Assembly (NCBI GenBank): GCA_011009095.1
Contig: VTPC01089971.1
Location: 416,969-480,968, forward strand
DNA length: 64,000 nucleotides
Direction: 5' to 3'
Origin: Ignelater luminosus
Taxonomy: Eukaryota; Arthropoda; Insecta; Coleoptera; Elateridae
Of this stretch, positions 1 to 11,954 are shown one piece after another. Position 1 is the first letter of the stretch. The number at the start of each line of letters is the position of its first letter. The translations under genes were made by a program, and so were the position numbers. The notes beneath the pieces were generated by a model. The model ran no database searches. It had not been told where the DNA came from and saw nothing but the letters and a program-made list of their open reading frames with translations.

Positions 1-284
1 TTCGACCATATACCATACATTTCTTGTGGAAGACCGGAAATTAAAAGAAGTAAATCGGATATGGCCAAACTAAAGAGATAATAATTTGTGGCCGTATGCA
101 TTGATTTATTTCGAGCGATGACGATGCAAGTACTGACATTTCCTATTACTCCCGTAAGAAAAATCGTTGCAAAAAGGGCAGTGAATGGAATTACTATAAA
201 AAGTGGATCGCGTTTAGGACCCCAATCGCTTAGATTTTGAAAACGCAGCGTTGGCAATTCTGAAACGTTCTCATATTTAAACAT
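1..284 (-). CDS. Neuropeptide GPCR (pyrokinin/CAPA receptor-like), first coding exon, partial
   Basis: Reading leftward from ATG at 284-282, the frame stays open for 94 codons and runs off the window edge. About 36 N-terminal residues are followed by a hydrophobic segment, residues about 37-58 (PLFIVIPFTALFATIFLTG), ending in the TM1 signature GN (GVIGNV). The short first loop and TM2 start follow (MHTATNYYLFSLAISDLLLL), then SGLPQEMYGIWS. The TNYYLFSLAISD block with PQEMY is characteristic of insect PRXamide peptide receptors (pyrokinin, CAPA) and the related neuromedin-U receptors. Such receptors are plasma-membrane rhodopsin-family GPCRs for C-terminally amidated neuropeptides. TAA at 344-342 closes the frame upstream and 284 is the first ATG after it. 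The N-terminus holds NVS, a possible glycosylation site. TM3-TM7 lie outside the window, so pyrokinin and CAPA subtypes cannot be separated. Confidence 0.87.
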   Translation of the reverse strand, partial: MFKYENVSELPTLRFQNLSDWGPKRDPLFIVIPFTALFATIFLTGVIGNVSTCIVIARNKSMHTATNYYLFSLAISDLLLLISGLPQEMYGIWS

Positions 285-440
285 TACGTTCAAGGTTGAC
301 ACTGAAAGCTCGTTTTCTGCTAAATAGATGGTTGAAAATATTTATATTCAACTAGGCTAGGCATTTTGGATCCCTGATTTGTTGAGAATTTATCGAACGA
401 ATTTTCGTAAACCTGAAACAAAAGAAAAAGAGAAATATTA
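285..440 (-). other. 5' untranslated part of the GPCR exon and its splice acceptor
   Basis: On the minus strand a pyrimidine-rich tract at about 440-416 runs into CAG at 415-413. This is a strong 3' splice site, so the exon would start at 412 and carry about 128 bases of leader before the ATG at 284. The leader contains an in-frame stop at 344-342. A spliced leader implies at least one more upstream exon to the right, which I could not identify. Confidence 0.65.
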
Positions 441-1148
441 ATAAATTCTTTAAATGCAAATGAAAGTTTTGAGTTTTCCTAAATATTTTGTATTTTCTAC
501 ATTTACATAAATAAATAATAAATAAATGAAATTCCCGGACAAGGACAATTGAGGAATCCTTCGAATAACAAGAACCATTTGTATAAGATTATGCGGAAAG
601 GTAAATTGAGATCTTTCTTAGGAATGGCTAAAACAGAAACCAGAAACGCACAGAATGTAACAAACGGTCTAGGTTTATATAATAGGAAGGCATGAACACC
701 TTCCAGAATTAATGACCCGTTCATGTTAGTTTATTTTATTTTATAAAATAACAATACCTCGTATTCATTGTACCAAACAAGTAACTTAAATGAAAGCCTT
801 TAAGTTGTATGTGGATAAGAGTATTTCTAAAACTTTCGATTGCTATAAAACTGTGCGTAATGCAAATTCTAGAGTATTCTAATTAACATTCAAAATCTGT
901 CAAAAATTCATTTAAAAAATATTTAATGTTAAAAATTTAAAGTTTAATACATTTGCGTTTTTAAATTCAAAATTAAATAAAACAAAAAATAACTAAATAA
1001 ATATAAATCCCGTGGTCGGTCCTGTCACGGTCCTGTCCAAAGATAAGTTTCCATGTTTATTAATTGTTCATCTATTTCGACATCAACTGCACGTTAAATA
1101 TAAAAACTGCGCCTGATTTGACAGCCACCTGTTCACACTAGTGGTCTA
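441..1148. other. Non-coding AT-rich DNA, probably intron
   Basis: No convincing coding frame. The only small structure is a short direct repeat of CGGTCCTGTC separated by one base at about 1016-1036. Confidence 0.5.
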
Positions 1149-1747
1149 CCAGGTGTATACCTATGAAATGAGACTTTCAGCTATTAGACCACAGTTGTCG
1201 CTAGGAGTATTTTTAAACTGTCCCAAATGTCTTATTTTTTTCGTCTGTCATCTGTCAACAATATTCAATTCATTGTTTGTGATGTTTCATACAACAACGC
1301 ATTTTTTTCGCTCTTAAAAATGTCGAATTTCGTGCCTTCAAACTACGATTTGCGGACATCGTTGATTTTCTGTTATCAATTGAAGAAAAACGCTTCTCAA
1401 GCGCATCAAATGCTTATAGAAGCTTACGGTGGACATGATCTAAGCAGAGCACAGTGCTTCAGGTGGTTTGAAAAATTCCGAAGTGGTGATTTTAGCGTGG
1501 AGAACGAGGAACGTGGCCGGCCACCGAAAAAGTTTGAGGACACCGAATTGCAAGCATTGTTGAATGAAGATGATGGTCAAACGCAAGAAATGATGGCAGA
1601 GCAGTTGGGAGTGACCCAGAAAACCATTTGCAAACGTTTGAAAGACATGGGCATGATTTTAAAGGTCGGAAGATGGGTGCCGCATGAACTGACTGAAAGG
1701 CAGCAAGAGAACCGAAAAACCACTTGTGAAATGCTGCTCTCCCGGTT
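1149..1747 (+). mobile_element. mariner (mauritiana type) copy A, 5' half only
   Basis: The element starts directly after TA (1147-1148) with CCAGGTGTATACC, the same 5' terminus as the longer copy at 15727-16997. The two copies stay nearly identical through leader and coding region until CCCGGTT at 1741-1747, after which they diverge abruptly. The 3' half, including the catalytic core, is therefore absent. Mariners insert at TA, which agrees with the left flank. Confidence 0.9.
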
Positions 1748-1757
1748 GCGCCTGTAA
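1320..1757 (+). pseudogene. mariner transposase, N-terminal DNA-binding half
   Basis: The real start is ATG at 1320 (MSNFVPSNYD), equivalent to the start of Mos1-like transposases; the open frame extends upstream only by chance. About 140 residues are present, with the paired helix-turn-helix region (SLIFCYQLKK, CFRWFEKFRSGDF), the linker GRPPKKFEDTELQAL, the second HTH (MAEQLGVTQKTICKRL) and the WVPHEL motif that ends the DNA-binding part in this family. The protein breaks off after CEMLLSR, just before the catalytic domain, and ends after three foreign residues. It could bind TIR DNA if expressed but cannot catalyse transposition. Unlike copy B it keeps the ATG start. Mauritiana assignment rests on familiarity with Mos1-type proteins. 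Confidence 0.88.
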
Positions 1758-4700
1758 TGGTGCCTCCACCGTTTTTTATAATATCATCATGGAGTCATCT
1801 TATCATCCTGACTGGAGTCGGAGTTTTTAGTTCATAATTATGTTACACTACTTGAGTCCCAAGTCGTTCGAACAATTACCTATAGACAAAGATGCTGTCT
1901 AGATGAGCCCGTCTAAATACAACCACCAGTAAGTTCCCTGCGCTCTTGAAGATGGCTATCCAATGCAATGCCGACGAGTAGAGTTATCAAGCAAGTCACT
2001 AAAGCTATTACTACCCAAGTATTCATTATTCAATACTGCACTCTATCATCGTTGGGTTGAGTTAAGCAGTTACACACCTGAAAAATGAAAAAATCCATTT
2101 CCGGATGATTTGTATAAAACGTTCAGAAATTCAGTTTGGGTGAATCCTGGGTGCGCATTAAGCACACCACTTCTTACTGGTGTGCAAGAGAGGGTATGTC
2201 AAAATTCGTCTGTTTAAGGTTTTCAATCACGTATTTGGTGTATTCACAATTTTGACAGCCATATTAAAATTTATACACAAAGCACGCTCAGGTAAGTTTA
2301 ATACGCCGAACTTATTTTTGGCGACACACCATCGGTGTGCACACTTAAGCCATGCCATAAAATGGCATTTTACTCGTTCCTCTCTTATTCTGACACCTTT
2401 CACTACCGAACATTTTCTGAGGTTCCGTGAATGTCCGATATGAGAGGTATTAATAAAGGTCATTTATTTCCAACAGGACAATATTTCATTTTAAACTTGG
2501 TAACTCAAGACATACAACCTGAATATCAAAAACAACCTGTAGAAGTCTTACGGAATTGATTATACGTAATGTGAAACAAATCTACGTCGATACTTAAATT
2601 ATTGAAAATTTCAAACTTTGCTACAATAGGCAAATTCAAAATTAAATTAGTTTTATAACAGTTGTATATCAGAATATCCAGCTTATGTGTTCGCTAGTCA
2701 GGCGTATGAATGCTAAGTTCAGACAGTAAGTTAGAATCATGGGTAAGAAGGGTAGATAACTTATACAAGAATAGAACGAGTTAGTGTTGTCATCTAGTTG
2801 TTCAAAAAACTACATCGCTTTATCTGAGAAAAGATAATAATTGGTATGAGTATGAAAATCAAAAACTTTTCGAATAACAATATTTTAAGAAATTTCTTTG
2901 AATGGCATCTATTCGAGGACTGTAGCAAAAATAGAAAAAATCCCAAATAACGCAGCCTTATTCTAGCTTTGATCTAATTTATTAATAATAATAAGTAATA
3001 GAGTATAAATTTTTTTCGGGTTTCTAGCGATTACAGGTTTTTAGAAAATCACAAACAAACTGAAACCTAGTAGTTGCGGAAACAAAAATCAAGTTTCGCT
3101 TAGAACTCTCGTATTTCCACGTGCTGTGGAGGTGGCTGAACAGGTTGGTTTGTTCTCTCCACACATCATTACTACGAAGTCGACCCTGTCATCCTGACTT
3201 GGGCTGGGGTCCTAGGTCGTCTGAGCATCACCACAGCTGCCAATTTTCATGTCTCCAAAGGAGCTGAAGTTTGTCATAGAAGCAGGATTGTGATGGAGTA
3301 GACACTGTTGTGTTTGTCTAACATTACGGTGGCAAAGCAATAAGTGCTATTGTATCAAATGCCTTCTTAACTTTAAACCTGAAAAACGTGTTACTTTTAC
3401 TTTTTGTTCACCCCGTATACGATTAATCTTCTGTAAGAACCTTAAAGGCTGCTAAAATAAAATTAAGTGTGTCGTTAAATATAACTAGGTCTGGATATTT
3501 ATATAAAAATTTATAACGTTGTTTTATGAGTATTATCGCACTTACAAGAAAAAGTCCCAGTTGTGAATTTTATAGCACCTTTTGCTATCATAAATTCGTA
3601 ATTTTTATTTATAGCGTTTTCCTAAAAAGTGTGATAAACGGCACTCATATTTATTCTACTACAGTTTCAACTGTCAGCAGTAACTAACTATATAACAGTC
3701 ACTGTTTTTTATAGAGCTATGAAATTTACAGCTCACATAAAGTCTCGCATAATTATCTAAAGATTTAATAAAAATTTGATGTAATTTCAAATATTTTTCA
3801 ATTTTGTCTTAAGAAAACTTAAAAAACAAAAAACATCTGATTAAAGTAACAAACTACTTCATGATAATGGCATTACAGAAACAATTCCATTGTGTTGGTG
3901 TGGTAAAGAAAGCAAAAAATTCGTTTCAAAGCGGTTCTTCTGCACAGAGGGGCACTTTTGAGAATAAAGAAACTTCTATACCAAAATCAGCTTTTTTAAC
4001 GCTTGTTTGTTTGAAAACCGTTTTTTTAATTAAACTTACTCTAAATAGTATCAGTTGAACAATAAAATATCACTGAACCTTGTCCAAACATTATAGAGTA
4101 TTACGACTCAAAAAGAGGTTTAGCCACAGACACAAACCCGAACATAATCATAATTCAATTCAAGTATATTTTAAAAAAATATAACCTGATAGAAGTTACA
4201 GTTGGTGTTCTAATAATGTTATCACTGTATACTAACGACCCTATTGAATTTAAAAGGTACGCGATTACTCTGAATTGCTATTCTGTCAACTTGTCATCGG
4301 TAATCGAGATTTGAAGCGAAGACGTATTCTCTATAATAAATCGAGAACAGAATTACCTAAAAACCGAAGATAGAAGAAGAGAACGATAATTTTAAGTACG
4401 GCTATATTGTCGTCACTAATAAATCCTTGTCCAACTAACCTAACTCAAAGAAAAAAAACCTCTTACTAGAAATGTTAAAATGGAAATAAATTGGCGCGAA
4501 TCTTTCTTTCACGTTAATATATCGTTTCCTTTTTTTAGAACATTTAAAGTATCCGATTCCGCTGTTTTACAGAGTCAAATTAAATGCGAATAAATTGCGA
4601 GAGAAGGATTACCTACAGGAAAAAAAACCGAGAAAAGCACTTGCGCTTGGCCCAGTATAATAGCGTTACAAGTGTAAGGACTTAGGCAAAATTGAATTTC

Positions 4701-5864
4701 AACAGTTAATTACAAAATGGTCGTAATAACATTAACAACTATTCTAAATCTAATTTCCCTATAATGTAGGTGACATCGAATACAACTTTCTGCATAAAAT
4801 TCAGCTAAACTAGCAGGAGACTATGTAATACCGCTACTTCGCTGGCGTAGTAACTAATAAACTAAACCAGTTAAAGTTTATATTTAACCGCACTGCAATA
4901 AGGTTTTTGCTAACCAATTCTGTTTCACGTTATTTGTTGGTATTTCGACGTAACAGGTAACTATGAATTAACTAAACATTTAGAAAAGTCAAACTATTAA
5001 ATTTAAAGAAAGATTTTATGTCTGTTACAAAATAATAAATGTAACAAAACTTTTAAAATCCATCACTGAAATAAAATATTTAAATCTAAATGTACATTTT
5101 CTGTTCTGTATTAGATACACAAACGGGATAAAACTTATTTATAGCAGCACACGCACACATCAAATCGTATTTCACATTTAATCTTTATTTATTTACACCT
5201 GAAATTGGAACAACAGTCACTATAATCTCACATGATTGTAAGAGAAAAGGTCTACGGTTTTATTTCCTAATAGAGAAAAGATCCTATAAGATTAACTTTT
5301 TTTTTCGTTTTATCCTTACTTCATTAAAATATAACTAGAGTAGTGCTTAAATAAGAATCAGAGCTTTTATCGATGTAATCAATAAGTGATTGGATAGAAC
5401 AACCAATTTTCCGGTAAAATAATGAAAGTAGTTATTATCATCAAAACCAAGTTAAAATTTAGTTTTAAGAATAGAAAGAAGAATAATCTACTAATTCTAA
5501 CACAGAAACTTTAGACTAAACGTCCAAATTTAGTTTAGGTTACATTCAGAAAAGTCAGTCACAACGGAGACTTTGAACCATACACAAGAAAAGCACTAAA
5601 AGCTAAAAGCTGGAAAGCAACATTGGAGCTAGCACACACCTCAAATGTTGCAAAAATTTAAAAGTTAAAGTATTTATTAAACTTATTTGACTATCTTGTT
5701 AGTTAAGTTTATTACCAGGTGACAATTCAAGGCCCAAATCTATCAACAGAAGTTCACGTATTAAACAATATCTCACTGTTTACTTTAACTGTCACATTAT
5801 ACAAAGAAAACGTAAAAAAATTATAAAAAGAAATAAAAAGGAATATAAATAAGTTAAATTGCGA
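1758..5864. other. Intergenic or intronic, no recognised gene
   Basis: AT-rich DNA with only short chance ORFs. A somewhat GC-richer patch at about 3110-3330 stands out but no frame in it matches anything I recognise. A motif resembling a transposon end (CACCCCGTATAC) lies near 3409, without a partner. The frames at 2180-2463 lie on both strands over the same bases and look like chance. Confidence 0.45.
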
Positions 5865-6500
5865 AAGCTTCAACCTCCGCACTTACGAAACATTTGTTCG
5901 CCCCGTACTGGATTATCGTTTAATCTTCCTCGGAGCTGCCGTGTCCAGACTCTCGTAGAATCGCTTCGTAGTAAGGAGAGAGCCGTGTCCGGGAAGGTTT
6001 GCGAACTAGTCGGAATACCTGCGATAGACGCCAGACTCGACTTTCTGCGAGCCGCTTCCGTAAAGAGAGCCATCGAGCAGAACCGAACCGCTACTCTCGA
6101 CACCATGAGAACTTCACTCGGTCACATCCCCAGGAAACCCAAAAGAAAGCTCAAGTACCCTCCCCAATGACCTCTAAGACATCTTGGAGGACACACCTCT
6201 GGCAGCCAGGTAAACCCATTCCACCCTCGATCCTCGGGACACTCACTTACAATACCTCTAAATATCCCTAACCCTTCAGACCCCCTCCTTCCCGCTACAA
6301 CTTTGCTTTTTGTTTCAGATACCACCAAGACTCCGGAAGATTGGTACGCCGGCACGTGGTGGGTTGCGGTGCACTCGTAGTATGAGTGACTCGCTTACCG
6401 TGGTTGACCTTGCATCGGCGGTGAAGCTGGCGAGGAATTAAGGGTTCGAACGTGATGGGGCGGAGCAGCCTGATCTTGGCACTCCTCCGGCCCGACCAGA
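5865..6500 (+). pseudogene. Jockey-like non-LTR retrotransposon, degraded 3' end
   Basis: This block is clearly more GC-rich than its surroundings. From about 5877 one frame reads LRTYETFVRPVLDYR, the R-P-V-L-D/E-Y signature that follows the reverse transcriptase fingers and palm in Jockey/CR1-type LINE proteins. After a frameshift the reading continues in the frame that is open to 6170, with VCELVGIPAIDARLDFL and an ending of HIPRKPKRKLKYPP, a layout like the C-terminus of Jockey-group proteins. The GC-rich sequence beyond (to about 6500) would be the 3' untranslated region. The catalytic part is missing, consistent with 5' truncation. Clade assignment is tentative. Confidence 0.55.
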
Positions 6501-9500
6501 CAAAGATTTTAATCGAAAGTATGTCACCATTTATCCTATTTCACACCATCCTTGACCGTGTACAGCAGCGTTCACCATCCAACCACCACATTCAACGTGG
6601 GTCAAAACGGCATTAGAGCTACAGTGGCCTCTGCCACTTCTTCGTTTTTGGTGTGATTCATCAGGGATAATAATTTTAATTTTAAAACACACCTAAAAAT
6701 AATATTTAAAAAAGTGATAAATTGAAATTTATTATTGTTCTATTTAGAGTTATTTCACGGTTTTACGATATCTAGAAAGGGTAACTAAATGAAAAGAGAT
6801 CAAATAAACGAGATCTTAAGAAATAATCTTTCAATTTACCACTCAAGTTTGCGAACTTCTAACTAATTACGTAAATGACTAAGATGGTTTTTAAATTAAA
6901 ATGGCTGGTGTAACAACAAAAAACACGTTCGTACATTTTACAGGTCGGGCGTCAAAACTATATTTGGTTAAACCATTGCTTAGAAGTTAGTTTTTGCTAG
7001 TAAATTCATCCAGGCTTATAAATATTCAATTGAGGTAATATGCTCTACTAATAAATTTAATTATTCTTATTTATACGATTTATCAGATTCTTAAATATGA
7101 TACAATATGCAAGATCTTTTAAATCGATTGATTAAAGAAAACACAACTTTATTGTGCAAAACTTGAACGTGATTTGTGCAAGCCACATACGTAAGTATAA
7201 AAAATTTTTGATTTCGTAGAATTTTAGTTGCCGGTCATTTATATACATTCTATAAATTTCATTTATCTATCTTTCAAGATAAGGTTTATTATGAGGGTGA
7301 ACATATAACTTGAGACACACTGTATAAGCCCGGCATCGTCAGACAAATTTGTCACCCCTATTCTAGGTAAATAAAAATAACTCTTCAAATGTAATTTCTT
7401 TAGTTCTGATACAATAAAATGGATACACAATATACACATAGATGCATCTCGAAGTCATACACCAACAGACAAGTGCAAAAGAATATTACTAATAGATAAA
7501 TCTATGAAGGAGAACAAGTGAATACTATATCCACGAGCTAAGTCCGATCGAACTAAAAACCCCGACAGACTCGAATAACCTAATAGGCCTGAAAAGACCG
7601 ATCGATCAAATGCCAATCTTGTCTTTATTCTCAAGACAAAACAACAATAAAAAAATGCAGTAAACAATATTGTAAACTAAATAAGAAACATTACAATAGA
7701 AGTATTGCTTAATATTGTTATTTTCCACGTTATTATCAAGCCCAGAGGATGAACTGTCTTTGGAAACCTGACAAGCAAAAACAGTACATTCACAAGAAAA
7801 AGTATTTATTTCACTATCTACAATAAAAATAATAATATGATAATGATAATAAATAATAAAATAAATCTCCAGATTACCAGTTAAACTAGGTATACTATTT
7901 CTGGTCTTCAATATTTCTTATAAGTTTTTTTCTAATAAAAAGAAAATTGTAAAATAGTTTACTTTTTGTAAATCAAATGCCAAGGTTAACACATAAAACA
8001 TTAAAGATAAAGTAATTGTTACTCTAGAAATCGATGTTATATAATAGATGATGGCGATGATTTAATAAAAATCTATATTAAGTGTTTGAACGACTTTGGA
8101 GTTCTTGGTAAATGAAATCTTTCACTTCAAGAACTTATACACCATCTGTCTATTAAATTATTTTCTTTTTTATCTAATAACTTCTTCTATCTAGAAGCAT
8201 TAAAGAGTTTTTATCGATCAACTTCTATCTCGTGTTGGATTTCTAATTTATTTTCAGTTTTTAACAACATAATTACTAATTCCTCGAAAGGCATTTCTTG
8301 ACGAGGTGTTTATAGTTTTCTACTCTTTGTTCAGTAAATATGGTTTGCAATATTTTTATTTTTTTAATTACAGGAAGGGAGTTTGACGTTTTATTATTAT
8401 TACAAGCTGAAGAATATCTTCACTGAAAAAATTAGTACGTATATGTAAGAAAAACATTATAATCTTAATAAAAGATTGCGTTGTTAAAATAATGGACAGA
8501 AAGGTTTTATTGTAATGAGCATAAGTTATAAATACAATGAATGTATTAATTCAATTTAACGACTTTCCTTGATATTATCAACTGAATAACTATATGAATG
8601 ATTTTACATTCGGATAATGAATTTGTTCGTACACTGACATTATTCATTTATTAATGATATTAATGTGAGACATTACAGTTAGATGATAATTAGTTCACTG
8701 CATTTACAAATGATTACAGTCACTTTATAAACTTTTAATTATGTATGTATGTATTGCTCTGAAGAATAAATATACAGGGTGGCCTATTTTTCTTTTCCAT
8801 AGATTTTTATTATAAGCAAAATTAAGTACCTTATTACTGCAGTCAAGCATTGTATTTCCCAGCTTTTATTCTTCGTTTGGAACATTGGGTTTGAGAATGA
8901 TTTCGAAGAGGATTATCTATTTTAATATATAATTATAAACTGGTTGACACGGCAATAATATCTTATTTAATAACAATTGAAAAACTAGACTAAAGAAACA
9001 CTGTTCCTAATTTAGTAAAGTTTTAACTAAACTTTGGTAAAATAGTACATACAGGGTATATTTAAAAAGGCACACACTGTGATGTATCCTAGTTATTCTA
9101 CATCACAAACTGAGAAAAACATTCTGATACAATTTTGACAAAAAGAGTTAGAATTATTTGTAGTTTAAGTAATGAAAAAAAGCATTCAGTCATATTTCTT
9201 TTATATTTCTTCCCTGTAGTCAGCTCTTAGTATTGTTAAATTCTCGCTAAGGAGACTTTTAAAAAATATGTTGTAATACTACATTGTGAAGTCATTTGGG
9301 AAAAACAGTAGCTTTGAAACCAAAAAATCCAACAGTCCTACTAAAATAAAAATATAGTCATGCAACGTTGTCAGCTCTAAAAACTTTTACCATATTTTAA
9401 AAACTATGGATTTATGACAAAAAATGTATTTAAAATAACGTTACTATGAAATATAGAGACAAAAATCATATGTTTGGCTTAATACATCATAAATTGGGAT

Positions 9501-11779
9501 GACTTCATCTATGTAAGGAATGCTTGTAATAGTCTTCCTTTCTCGTCCAACATGTGGTAACAAATAATGATGCAAAGAGCAGATCCACTGTGGCACAAGT
9601 AATAAGAAGTAAGACTTTCACAAAGCTTTTCTAATATCACGAAGTAAACGTCAACGGGTATTGGACCTAACTAATAAATGCATGAGCGTCGGCAATATTT
9701 TTTGAAAGGGTGTAAAATATCCTGTTGCATTTACAAAAGGCCACACATAGAATGGTTTCTCGTTTGATACATGCCGAAATTTCAGAGCTGAAAAGTGTAT
9801 AAGACAAGTAAATGAGAATGAAAGAATTCGTATTTGGACAACAACAAAGGAATGCAATTTACGAATGCAAAAGAATGTTCAAATTCAGCAAATTTTGGAT
9901 AAGAGTTCTTGACACAAAGACAGTAGCGTTCCCTGTTCTACCTTTACCACCATCGCTGATTCTAACACGACAACCACCACTGCTTGGACGTTATCCTTGG
10001 GCGAAAGCTCCAGGTGTACAGTTGTGGACCTTCTGTTTCGTGCGGCTTCGATTCATTCAACCATTACCAAATTACCATTCCACTAACTGCAGAAAAGATT
10101 AACGCTTTTAACAGGCCAACCATCATCGGCGACTTTTAGTTTAGAATTGTTTTTCTTATTTTTGGGCATAGAATCTACCTGTTGAATTTGGCGGACACCC
10201 TAGATTATGTTTTACCAAACTAGATTCATTGCCAAGGTCTGTGTTTCTAAATAATCTTAGTTAAAATCCACTCACAATGCAGAAAATTCTGCTCTAGAGG
10301 GACTCCTTTCGAACCTGAAACTGGATTTTATAGTAGATTTCTCTTTCTTCTATATTGACGGAGCGCATTATTACGGAATCTGGGAATGAACTAGTCCGGA
10401 TTCTCTATGACATAATAAAAGTTTCAAAATAATTGGTAAAGGTATGAAACTGGTAACTCTGACTAAAATTTGTTTGTTGATAATTACATTTCTTTTTATC
10501 TAAGGTGACTGCATCTCCCTCGCGGTGCCCAAGGGTAAGACTGTACAAAAAGATAAGTATGGACTTGTTTGACAATGTCATTTTTATGCTATTCGCACTT
10601 GGCTTATAAACTGTGGAAAATAGTAAACACAATCTAATTAGTATTAAAACATAGTCAAGAGAAAACGCACAAAATAAATAGATACATTATTGCAACCTAC
10701 AATATTATTAAGATTTAATCTACGTGGAAGTTTATTATATTAAGGAATTTATTTATTGAACAAAACCGAAGTTTTATAAATTTACAACGTTTATAGTTAT
10801 TGAGTCAGCATTAGTTAACGAAAGATTTCATTAAAAAAAAGTTAATAATAGGAATGAGTACTTTTACATACTTTATTAACGAACAGCCTTCGTAGTATTG
10901 AATTTTATAAATATAAATACACAAATATTTATGCATTTGAGAGTAATTAATCAGTAGTTGTTAATTACTATAAATTAAAAATAAAGTAATTTTCTTAACC
11001 AGTATAATTTAATTCTGTGTAGCTAGATATTTATAATTTAATCTCTCAGTCAAATATATGGTTTTATTTGATTATGTGCGTCTTTACATTATACAAATAG
11101 TTATGATTGCAAACATTTAATACATTTGATTTTACAATCACTTTTCATATTTTCATTTTTTTCTTAACTTTTCAAAATTGTTACCCATAGCAATATATTT
11201 TACATTTATAAAAACCAATAGAAGATAAATAATTGCAGCCGAAATTACGAAATTAGGAATTACTCTGTATTACATTACGTTATATTACAGATACCAAGTA
11301 GAGTATTAATGTACATAATTCTCCTGAGGTAAAGTTCAAACTTATTTGCATACAGCGAATGTAAATTCTTAGTTAAGGTACTTTAATCATATTACATGTT
11401 ATTGATACATAAGCAGTGTTTGTTTACGTAAAAGACTGAGTTTAAACGACCCTGTCTAATAGTTATAATAATAGTAATAATAACATTAATATGTAACATG
11501 CATTTATAATTTTACTTTGTATAACAACTTGTCTTTTGAAAAAAAAAGCATTAATACCACAGAAATTCTCAACTAGGTATAAGAAAACTAAAAGTGTAAA
11601 GTATAACTAGTATAATTAAATAAATCATAAAAGCAGGCTCTGGAATTTTATGGGCATGTTTATGATAATTTCAGCAATAATATTTGTCATATTCATATTC
11701 AAATAACAAATATAATCTCAAGTATGCGTATAACACTCTCAACCAAACTTCATGATGATAGATGATAATCTTTAGTATA
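6501..11779. other. Intergenic or intronic, scattered transposon-end motifs
   Basis: No recognisable gene. TACAGGGTGG at about 8772 and ATACAGGGTA at about 9052 resemble the CAGGG termini of the mariner-like elements elsewhere in the window, but no inverted partners were seen, so these are single ends or relics. A GC-richer stretch at about 9810-10110 has an open frame of 96 codons rich in Pro and Leu that I do not recognise and do not call a gene. Confidence 0.4.
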
Positions 11780-11945
11780 CAAGGTATCCCCCAGATAAGA
11801 TTTAGAACAGGTGTAGGGGATAAAAATTTCAAGATTCGAAAAAAACTTAATCTCTATAAAAGTTTTTGCTTACTTCAAAAGTAACTTTTATCGAGTTAAA
11901 AATTCAAAATTTTATACGGGGTGTTTAAAAAATTAACTTTTATGT
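11780..11945 (+). repeat. Left terminal inverted repeat
   Basis: Pairs with the reverse complement of 15431-15595. The shared landmarks run in the same order: AGATTTAGAACAGGTG, TTTCAAGAT, TATCGAGTTAAAAATTCAAA and TACGGGGTGTT. Confidence 0.88.
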
Positions 11946-11946
11946 T

Positions 11947-11954
11947 CTAAAGTA
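11947..11954. repeat. LINE target site duplication, left copy
   Basis: CTAAAGTA, identical to 15121-15128. Confidence 0.8.

Noticed and set aside
2180..2463. Overlapping ORFs on both strands
   Set aside because: Mirror-image frames over the same bases with no recognisable product.
9812..10102. 96-codon frame in a GC-richer patch
   Set aside because: Proline/leucine-rich without a domain; an alternative frame of similar length overlaps it, so coding status is undecided.
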